A DNA stretch of 64,000 bases from Okapia johnstoni (Eukaryota; Chordata; Mammalia; Artiodactyla; Giraffidae): NCBI GenBank assembly GCA_024291935.2, contig CM044317.1, positions 63,912,730 through 63,976,729 on the forward strand. Direction: 5' to 3'. Shown here one piece after another: positions 61,301 to 64,000 of this stretch; position 1 is the stretch's first letter, and every line of letters starts with the position of its first letter. The notes below the pieces were generated by a model. It was not told the DNA's origin. It was given only the letters and a program-made list of their open reading frames with translations, and did not search any database. The translations under genes and the position numbers were made by a program.

Positions 61301-62834
61301 TCTAGAAACTACAGCTGAATCAAATCAAGAGACATTTTCACAGACGTAGATTAATAAGTGATTAGCTTTACGTCAACACTTCCAACCTTTTCAAAAAGGA
61401 TAAAAGAAATTAACAGTTCTTTCAGTGAAGAAGAGTCACAAAATCTCCCATATACAATTCTATGCTAATCAAAGATAAATTATATTACCTTTTTCATGAC
61501 AGAGAGGAAAAAGAAAGAATGCTAACTAACTACTAAACAAGGATAGAATGCATTTCTGCTATTTATATTGATCTGGATCCAGTGGGCACTCTCAATCATC
61601 ACAACTGATAGTAATGATTTCTTAGGAAATCTAATGTCAAAGAGCTTTGCATATCATTTATTCTATTTTTATTCACTTTAAAATGAAAGACCCATTCTAT
61701 TATTTACATTATCTAATTAAAAAATGATCTTTATATAATGTTAATCTATCATGATTTCTAAATATTGTAAAACTGTGCTAATTTAATTTGCTGCAAAACA
61801 TGGTAGGTTTTTTGGGAACTACTACTACTGCACTCACACCCACAACCAAGATGAGACACTTAAGCAAATGATTGGTCTTCACACACTTTCAAAAATAAAT
61901 CCAGACTTTGGGAAATGTAGTATACAGACACAACCTCAATATTAGAAGTTATCTGAATAACCGTACGGTGCTCTGGAGGTATCTGCCTGTAATTTAAGGA
62001 CTAACTGTAAACTGAGATAGACATTGATACTATCTTGTTTATCCCATTTTCCTAAGAGCTTTGATCAAATTCCCCTAAATAGTTCACGCAGGCAAGGAAT
62101 AGCGCTGTCTGTGTGCAACAATGAAAACTGACCTGAAATAGTTCAAAATGATCAGGACTGGTGATATACAAACCTGCAATGTGAAAGTAGATCTAAAAAC
62201 TCAAATGTTAAAAGGTGAGCTAAAATATTCTTATGACAGAGCATCTCTGAGCTTCAGTTAAGTCTTAGGCTTTTTAACGAAAAGGCACAAGTAGGCAGGT
62301 GTAATTAGTTACCGTTTCCTCCTCATAAAGATACCAGGAAGGTGGCTTTCAGGACGCCAGGAGACCTACATGTCAACCTACACACCTTTTCCTGCTCTCA
62401 CTTCACCTCACTCTTTTCCTTCACAGACACGCACTCGCCCGTCACATAGGAAGCCCAGGTGCCCGCGTTAGCAGTTTTCACCGGTGCGTTAAATGAAGTC
62501 TGAGGGCTGGAGCTGAATGCCACCCCCTCCAGGGCTCAAGGCTCACCTCTAGCTTGTGGTTGATTTGGGACACAGTCTGGGCTTTGTGGCAAAGCTGCGC
62601 AAAGCAGGAGCTCAGGCTGGTCATCTTCTGTCTCCCCTCATAAGTGATGTCCGCCTGGTCCGGATCAATCTCGCCCAGGAGCAGATCCACATCCACGAAG
62701 GCCTTGTCGAACTCCTTCTCCAGTACCTCCAGCCACCGGAACATAGATACCCCGCCAGGGGAGACCCCCACGGCGCAAGAGGCTCCCCCTGAGCCCCCTC
62801 CGGCCCCTGCCGGGCATGGACCGCCCGCCGACAT
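24473..62834 (-). CDS. GOPC: GOPC, Golgi PDZ and coiled-coil protein (complete)
   Basis: This is the gene for Golgi-associated PDZ and coiled-coil motif-containing protein (PIST, CAL, FIG). The coding exons, in transcript order, are 62547-62834, 42858-43022, 41293-41316, 37922-38097, 36088-36253, 32264-32359, 30078-30242, 27394-27574 and 24473-24603. They total 1392 nt (463 residues plus stop), and every junction has AG/GT and matching phase. Residues about 60-215 are coiled coil with a leucine-zipper-like second part, which in the family binds Golgi membranes through golgin-160 and syntaxin-6. Residues about 286-371 are a class I PDZ domain, with carboxylate loop GLGI at 299-302 and helix-B His at 350. 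It binds C-termini such as that of CFTR and directs them to lysosomes. The tail ends HSLYHKKSY. The ATG at 62834 has G at -3 and lies in a CpG island. The gene is intact, with no disruption seen. It converges with DCBLD1, as in other mammals. Confidence 0.97.
24604..27393 (-). other. GOPC: GOPC intron 8
   Basis: AT-rich, unusually poor in recognisable young repeats. I see no gene, RNA or named transposon in it. Confidence 0.7.
27394..27574 (-). CDS. GOPC: GOPC exon 8: end of PDZ and acidic tail
   Basis: Encodes [14 protein letters not shown], an acidic run ([13 protein letters not shown]), then [16 protein letters not shown] and ending SGEIKMLQ. The acceptor is ccattttag and the donor is gtaaaaat, in phase 1. 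Confidence 0.96.
28763..28922 (-). repeat. Bov-tA SINE, 3'-shortened
   Basis: In GOPC intron 7. 'agtcgctcagtcatgtccaa' opens it and 'ccaaggatcgaacctgggtc' is the reversed tRNA head; the last part is missing or diverged. Confidence 0.8.
29092..29290 (+). repeat. Bov-tA SINE
   Basis: The tRNA-like head 'cccaggtggcacagtagtaa' is followed by the Bov-A part ending 'agagtcagacacgactgaa' and a CA-rich tail. Confidence 0.82.
30078..30242 (-). CDS. GOPC: GOPC exon 7: PDZ core
   Basis: Encodes residues 306-360: [20 protein letters not shown], then [20 protein letters not shown] and [15 protein letters not shown]. His350 in the second helix marks a class I PDZ (S/T-x-hydrophobic ligands). The acceptor is tgactag and the donor is gtaagttc. 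Confidence 0.97.
30938..31696 (+). mobile_element. L1 3' end with about 340-bp 3' transduction
   Basis: A 5'-truncated ruminant L1 3' UTR runs from 'caccaatacagtatactaat' to the usual 'ccaactaaaataaataaat' end near 31340. It is followed by unrelated sequence (about 31341-31680) and then an A-rich tail, aaaaaaataaataaataaa. The whole is flanked by a perfect 16-bp direct repeat, aaaaagccagcttatt, at 30922-30937 and 31697-31712. Because the duplication lies outside the extra sequence, the extra sequence entered with the L1 RNA. An ATTAAA at 31643-31648 lies about 32 nt before the tail and could be the downstream poly(A) signal used. It lies in GOPC intron 6, antisense to the gene. Confidence 0.85.
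32264..32359 (-). CDS. GOPC: GOPC exon 6: start of PDZ domain
   Basis: Encodes residues 274-305: [13 protein letters not shown], then [19 protein letters not shown], which holds the PDZ carboxylate-binding GLGI loop. The acceptor is ccaacaag and the donor is gtaagaag. Confidence 0.96.
32661..33341 (+). mobile_element. BovB LINE 3' end, 5'-truncated
   Basis: Ends in the BovB signature 'cgactgagcgactgaactg' with the gaact repeat. It encodes broken C-terminal BovB peptide ([20 protein letters not shown], then [19 protein letters not shown]). A 10-bp duplication, aactttatct, lies at 32651-32660 and 33342-33351. It is in GOPC intron 5, within 310 bp of exon 6. Confidence 0.92.
34117..34392 (-). 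repeat. Bov-tA dimeric SINE with target duplications
   Basis: The standard dimer starts at a (gct)n run and ends 'ccattgccttctcca'. A 10-bp duplication, ctagaattct, lies at 34107-34116 and 34393-34402. In GOPC intron 5. Confidence 0.9.
35085..35370 (+). mobile_element. BovB LINE 3' end, short
   Basis: Only the last approximately 285 bp: 'ttcattggaaggactgatg' to 'gactgaactgaactgaactg'. It is very similar to the copy ending at 33341, so relatively recent. Confidence 0.9.
35802..35970 (+). repeat. CHR-type SINE with target duplications
   Basis: 'gggacttccctggtagtccg', 'cccaggttcgttccctggtc' and 'aactagatcccacatgcctc', then an AAATA-rich tail. A 12-bp duplication, aaaataagttta, lies at 35790-35801 and 35971-35982. 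Confidence 0.85.
36088..36253 (-). CDS. GOPC: GOPC exon 5: linker to PDZ
   Basis: Encodes [33 protein letters not shown] and the basic [17 protein letters not shown] (to residue 273). The acceptor is aaatgaag, a weak pyrimidine tract with a second AG two bases on. Using the first AG gives the conserved Arg-Val junction. The donor is gtatgttt. Confidence 0.94.
36298..36350. repeat. (TA)n(CA)n microsatellite
   Basis: Alternating ta then ca dinucleotides, just 45 bp upstream (in gene sense) of GOPC exon 5, next to its acceptor region. Confidence 0.9.
36687..37326 (-). mobile_element. U6-L1 chimeric retroinsertion with short 3' transduction
   Basis: Read on the minus strand, this is a full-length U6 snRNA copy (37326 to about 37216) running into nine T, then directly into an L1 3' end (gaatcagttctattgag onward to ctaaaataaataaattt). 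About 37 nt of non-L1 sequence follow, with AATAAA (36718-36723), and then an A15 tail (36687-36701). Flanking direct repeats are atgattc plus T-run at 36680 onward and atgattccttttttt-like at 37327-37340. The minus-strand target TTT|AAAAAA fits an L1 endonuclease nick. These are the marks of one L1-driven insertion in which reverse transcriptase switched from L1 RNA to U6 RNA. It lies in GOPC intron 4, in the sense orientation. Confidence 0.9.
37216..37326 (-). ncRNA. U6 snRNA retrocopy (probably inactive)
   Basis: Starts exactly at the U6 5' end (GTGCTCGCTTCGGCAGCACA). It contains ATACAGAGAAGATTAGC and CAAGGATGACACGCAAAT and ends CATA plus T9. Against the human U6 sequence I remember, only one base differs (AGCATGG reads AGCTTGG). 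I see no proximal sequence element or well-placed TATA in the flank before it, so it is a retropseudogene rather than a transcribed U6 locus. The four extra T fit a 3'-uridylated U6 template. Confidence 0.95.
37922..38097 (-). CDS. GOPC: GOPC exon 4: second coiled coil
   Basis: Encodes residues 160-217 and two bases of Arg218: [16 protein letters not shown], then [20 protein letters not shown], and ending [11 protein letters not shown]. The acceptor is ttgcaacag and the donor is gtgtgtgg. This is the leucine-zipper-like part of the coiled coil. Confidence 0.96.
38684..38968 (+). repeat. Older L1 3' end fragment
   Basis: 'gagaacagacttgtggttgcc', 'aaggtcctactgtatagcac' and 'ctgtaaatcaactatacgtc' are the usual order of an older ruminant or eutherian L1 3' UTR. 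In GOPC intron 3. Confidence 0.7.
41293..41316 (-). CDS. GOPC: GOPC microexon, 24 nt (alternative, neuronal form)
   Basis: A 24-nt exon encodes SVPSVEEL (residues 152-159) between acceptor ttaag and donor gtaagtat, in phase 0. It keeps the frame whether included or skipped. In mammals an 8-residue insert at this point separates the two known GOPC isoforms (462 and 454 residues in human), the longer being the form called nPIST. It is far too short for ORF detection and was found by scanning between exons for the missing residues. Confidence 0.92.
42858..43022 (-). CDS. GOPC: GOPC exon 2: first coiled coil
   Basis: Encodes residues 97-151, from [17 protein letters not shown] through [20 protein letters not shown] to GTIKAKL. 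The acceptor is tttttaag and the donor is gtaagta. Heptad leucines are clear. Confidence 0.96.
43035..43110 (+). repeat. L1 3' terminus fragment beside exon 2
   Basis: 'cagcattgtaaatcaactat' with an A-rich end, the same 3' terminus as the copy at 38684-38968. It starts within about 15 bp of the GOPC exon 2 acceptor, so the exon's pyrimidine tract is partly next to repeat DNA. Confidence 0.55.
43480..43738 (+). mobile_element. BovB LINE 3' end, old
   Basis: Diverged BovB tail: 'gaccctgatgctgggaaaga', 'gaggatgagatggtaagat' and 'gggtcgcaaagagttggac'. It lacks the clean gaact end, so is older than the other copies. Confidence 0.85.
44630..44790 (+). repeat. Older L1 3' end fragment
   Basis: 'acggagtataatctataaaa' and 'atcaactatacttcaatac' are characteristic of an older L1 3' UTR. 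Confidence 0.65.
45045..45180 (-). repeat. Ancient L1 fragment
   Basis: 'agctttattgagatataat' and 'agtgtacaattcagtgact' are the well-known segment of old mammalian L1 3' ends. Confidence 0.6.
45600..45790 (+). repeat. Bov-tA SINE
   Basis: Head 'gacagttggtaaagaatcc', internal 'gacctgggttcgatccctgg' and tail 'ttggacacgactgagcgac'. ttcttcaggg is repeated at both ends. Confidence 0.88.
46985..47150. repeat. Old MER-type repeat (family uncertain)
   Basis: 'agatcagtactgcctaag', 'aaccacacatgtaattta' and 'ccagtagccacatttgaaa' are the reverse of the family seen near 14510-14690. Confidence 0.4.
47150..47492 (-). repeat. Tigger/MER2-like DNA transposon remnant
   Basis: 'gtcagctctctgtatctac' and 'attcaaccaactgtggatc' at one end and 'catccatggattctggcatc' then 'aaccatcccctac' at the other match the non-autonomous TcMar-Tigger type. 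A G-rich run (47218-47237) interrupts it. Confidence 0.55.
47683..47910 (-). repeat. Bov-tA SINE
   Basis: 'ctaggtcacttcagtcatgt' start, reversed tRNA head ending 'gagccactggggaagccct'. Confidence 0.85.
48595..48700 (-). repeat. MIR-like SINE fragment
   Basis: 'agtttaagcaatttgccc' and 'aaaatcacacagctggtaa' match the reversed MIR core. Confidence 0.65.
48737..49013 (-). repeat. Bov-tA dimeric SINE with target duplications
   Basis: The standard dimer, with ccaggaaag at 48728-48736 and again at 49014-49022. Confidence 0.88.
51080..51420 (-). repeat. MIR-like fragments
   Basis: 'caacaagtatttattaagg' and later 'catgtgccaggcactgttg' with 'gtaatttgtccaaggtcat' resemble MIR in reverse orientation. 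Probably two pieces. Confidence 0.5.
51496..51766 (+). repeat. Bov-tA dimeric SINE with CAG run
   Basis: The reversed-order dimer starts 'ggagaaggaaatggcaaccc'. Its second unit ends in a run of about eight cag triplets (about 51747-51768), the usual 5' (gct)n run expanded. agtgtatggcta lies on both sides (51483-51494 and about 51768-51779) as target duplication. Confidence 0.86.
52176..52395 (+). repeat. Bov-tA SINE inside the hAT relic
   Basis: 'gccctgatggctcaaacgg' head, 'cagacacgattgagcgac' end. The hAT sequence resumes directly after its tail. Confidence 0.85.
53210..53332. repeat. AT-rich simple sequence (taataatt)n
   Basis: Imperfect runs of taataattaaata built only from A and T with few C, inside the hAT relic; probably expanded from its AT-rich 3' region. 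Confidence 0.8.
53350..53545 (-). repeat. L1 3' end fragment inside the hAT relic
   Basis: 'tattgaagtatagttgactt' after a T-run, then 'ttccctgtgctatatactg', is an L1 3' UTR in reverse. gctattttt and gctactttt at its ends suggest a diverged target duplication. Confidence 0.6.
53561..54455. mobile_element. Mariner-like mini-element split by BovB
   Basis: The terminal inverted repeats are 'ctgggttggccaaaaggttc' at 53561 and, reversed, 'ttgggttggccaaaagattc' at 54455. They are bounded by TA on both sides (53559-53560 and 54456-54457), as expected for mariner. Without the BovB copy the element would be under 60 bp, a near-palindromic MITE. The ruminant 'gggttggccaaaa' mariner family is well known. 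Confidence 0.85.
53606..54434 (-). mobile_element. BovB LINE inside mariner mini-element
   Basis: Starts (reversed) with 'gttcagttcagttgctcag' and extends about 830 bp into the BovB RT region. The minus-strand frame shows [18 protein letters not shown] and [20 protein letters not shown]. tgaatctt flanks it at 53598-53605 and 54435-54442, an 8-bp duplication lying within the mariner end. Confidence 0.9.
56310..56532 (-). repeat. Bov-tA SINE with target duplications
   Basis: 'gctaagttgcttcagtcatg' start; reversed tRNA head ends 'gccatgtgggaagccca'. gtaagtgat precedes and follows it. Confidence 0.87.
56681..56893 (-). repeat. Bov-tA SINE
   Basis: 'tgcttagtcgctcagtcatg' start; 'agggatcgaacccaggtc' and 'cccaccagggaagccca' mark the reversed tRNA head. 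Confidence 0.88.
57022..57425 (+). repeat. Old LTR-like mammalian repeat (MaLR type likely)
   Basis: 'aacaaattaccacaaactag', 'ttattttctcacagctcagg', 'ccctatttccaaataaggtc' and 'attctgaggttctgtg' follow the order of a widespread ancient LTR-type repeat. I believe it belongs to the ERVL/MaLR group but am not certain of the family. No coding sequence is present. Confidence 0.5.
58250..58400 (+). repeat. MIR SINE
   Basis: 'cttaatccctgtaaaatggg', 'cctacctcacatgacttgtg' and 'gctgggcccacagtaagtg' follow the MIR core-to-tail order. Confidence 0.65.
58930..59190 (+). repeat. L2-like LINE 3' end
   Basis: 'aagaagccttccttgatctc', 'tccattgtataccaagtgcc' and 'agcactcaataaatatatac' are the usual L2 3' order. 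Confidence 0.55.
59386..59490 (+). repeat. CHR-type SINE with target duplications
   Basis: 'ttccctggtggtccagtggt', 'ggcctgggtttgatcccta' and an A11 tail. aaagagcaaggatgg on both sides (59371-59385 and 59491-59505) is a 15-bp duplication. Confidence 0.88.
59538..59576. repeat. G-rich tract, possible quadruplex
   Basis: Several runs of three or more G within 40 bp (cagggtggggg onward to gggggtggggag), antisense to GOPC in intron 1. Confidence 0.6.
59940..59990. repeat. Imperfect (CTA)n trinucleotide run
   Basis: 'cctgctactgctactactat' and following triplets, imperfect. Confidence 0.7.
61130..61212. repeat. (GT)n and Bov-A fragment
   Basis: A short gt repeat followed by 'gctgtgtccaaccttttgcg' and 'ttgtagcctgccaggctctt', a Bov-A piece cut off at both ends. 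Confidence 0.7.
62547..62834 (-). CDS. GOPC: GOPC exon 1 (coding part)
   Basis: Starts at ATG 62832-62834 in context ggcgccATGt. It encodes residues 1-96: [10 protein letters not shown], a Gly/Ser-rich linker, [36 protein letters not shown] and SQINHKLE. The donor is gtgagcc. The frame stays open upstream of the ATG, but I see no upstream in-frame ATG close by, so this start is preferred. Confidence 0.96.
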
Positions 62835-63130
62835 GGCGCCGTCTAGGGCCTCCCCCGACTGCTGCTGCCCGCGTCGTCCACCCCGCAAGAGGAACTGCTG
62901 GGACTGCGGGAAGCCCCGCGCACGCACGCTCTGTCGATCCCCTCTCTTCCCCTCGCGTGGCTAACGCCGGCAACGAAGCCCCGGAGGGGCAAGAGCAGCA
63001 GAGCAGAGGCGGCGGCGGCGGCGGCACACGGAAGACGCGGGCCGTCCCACCTCTCGGCCCGCCCCCGCCGCGCATGCGTAGAAAAGACCTAGGCAGACGC
63101 AGCCCTGAGGGACGAAATGGGCGGGGCTAG
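62640..63130. promoter_or_regulatory. GOPC: CpG island, GOPC promoter and 5' UTR
   Basis: This is the only strongly GC- and CpG-rich block in the right half of the window. It covers GOPC exon 1 and its upstream flank, with a GGC/GCC repeat near 63008-63027 and a gcgcatgcgtag motif (63070-63081) like an NRF1 site. No TATA box is evident. The start site is probably broad, between about 62,900 and 63,080, on the minus strand. The 5' UTR (62,835 upward) has no splice signals I could fix. Confidence 0.8.
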
Positions 63131-64000
63131 GGTGCGACCTTGGCCTATGACAAGCCTCCTTTTGGGACCGGCCTGTCAACGGCCATATTGAGAACTGGCA
63201 AACTCCAGCTTGAATCCCCGAGACATAGAGACGCATGGTGTCGGCTTCCAAGTTGGAAAGGCCCGGAGAAGAGAAGGGTGTCCACGTCGCAGAGAGGAAC
63301 AGCTTCCACCCCTTTGACTTCATAGTGGGCGGGGACCGTTCTAAAGTCGTCCGACAAAGTTGTCGCGGTGACATTCTGTGGCAGGGAAGGAAGAGTGAGA
63401 AAGGGCCGTGTGAGCATGCGCAGTGGCCACGTTTTATCTTTCCCAGTCCAGCTCCTGTTATGGGTGATGTGGGTGGGGTGAGTGGACACACTTGCTCTTC
63501 TCGGTAAACCAGGCCTTAAATACTGGATGGAAACTGCCTAGAACTGCAAGTTGAAGGACAGCGGCTCACCAGGTGTTGCTTAATTAAGAGGAGTCCTTTC
63601 CTCTTGTGATTAAAAGTCAGGCAGCCTTGGGTTCAAGTTTTAAGTCTTTTCCCCTATTAGCTGTGCCATCTTAGTTGTATTTTTGAACCTCATAGCCTCA
63701 GTTTCCAAATTTTATTTCGCTCAGTAATAAGGTAAAATGCTTAGCTTCAGTGCTTGGCACTTGATATTCCTTATTATCACACCACAGGTTATACATTTCC
63801 AAAGCAACTACCTAAAAAGATGTTCTTATTAAAAAAAAAAAAAAAAAAACTTGCATAGTGTTCCTACACGTGACATTTCAGTGAAACAAAATGATGAAGA
63901 TTTACATAGTCATAGACAGATTGAATGCAGAGCCCTGTTGAGGCATCAGGGACACAAAAATGAATGAGATGTGACCCTCCCATTAGCAGAGCACATAGCT
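63131..64000. other. GOPC upstream flank, no gene seen
   Basis: Beyond the CpG island. It includes a MIR-like segment near 63610-63770 ('tttccccctattagctgtgc'-like start, 'cctcagtttcc') and a poly(A) run at 63831-63850. The next gene expected from the conserved mammalian order (NUS1) is not reached. Confidence 0.6.
63412..63425. promoter_or_regulatory. Possible NRF1-type site upstream of GOPC
   Basis: 'gagcatgcgcagtg' is close to the palindromic NRF1 consensus (GCGCATGCGC). It lies about 350 bp upstream of the CpG island core. This is a motif match only. Confidence 0.35.

Larger units (their letters stand above)
43023..62546 (-). other. GOPC: GOPC intron 1 (19.5 kb)
   Basis: The largest intron of the gene. 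It holds most of the SINEs, the hAT/mariner/BovB nest and old L1/L2/MIR pieces listed separately. I found no further coding exon or RNA gene in it. 49,030-51,000 and 59,600-62,400 contain only AT-rich sequence with a CA-rich tract near 49,905-49,990. Confidence 0.75.

Noticed and set aside
62665..63130. Long ORFs on both strands in the CpG island
   Set aside because: These are frame shadows of GOPC exon 1 and GC-rich promoter DNA; only the frame with the known GOPC N-terminus makes sense.

Overview
This is nuclear DNA from a mammal, almost certainly a bovid ruminant (cattle, sheep, goat or a relative; the species cannot be fixed by eye). The evidence is the density of BovB (RTE) LINE ends, Bov-tA SINEs derived from BovB, CHR-type tRNA SINEs and ruminant-type L1 3' ends, together with two intron-containing genes whose exons splice in frame into recognisable mammalian proteins. 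There are no operons, CRISPR arrays or prokaryotic genes.

Layout. (1) 1-12,285, plus strand: the 3' part of DCBLD1. Nine exons (2600-10744) encode the end of the LCCL region, a complete discoidin (F5/8C) domain, one transmembrane helix and a cytoplasmic tail with nine YxxP motifs. A 3' UTR follows, with poly(A) signals near 11085 and 12266. A 19-copy, 27-29 bp minisatellite lies in the intron before the transmembrane exon. (2) About 12.3-21.5 kb: intergenic, with a 1.5 kb BovB copy, several SINEs and old repeats. (3) About 21.5-63.0 kb, minus strand: the complete GOPC gene (also called PIST, CAL or FIG). Nine coding exons include a 24-nt microexon and encode a 463-residue coiled-coil and PDZ protein of the Golgi. 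The first exon sits in a CpG-island promoter. (4) 63.1-64.0 kb: GOPC 5' flank with a few possible promoter motifs and no gene.

The two genes converge. This matches the known mammalian order ROS1 - DCBLD1 - GOPC - NUS1, in which GOPC and ROS1 flank DCBLD1. DCBLD1 is a surface receptor-like scaffold. GOPC sorts membrane proteins, such as CFTR, at the trans-Golgi. Nothing in the sequence links the two functionally beyond being neighbours.

No new protein system was found. The most unusual content is mobile DNA inside GOPC introns. It includes a full-length U6 snRNA copy fused to an L1 3' end with target-site duplications and a short 3' transduction (about 36.69-37.33 kb). A second L1 3' end carries about 340 bp of transduced flank inside a perfect 16-bp duplication (30.94-31.70 kb). 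A 2.8 kb hAT transposon relic contains a SINE, an L1 piece and a mariner-like mini-element, which itself contains a BovB copy (51.83-54.61 kb). All calls come from reading the sequence; repeat family names are from memory and were not searched.
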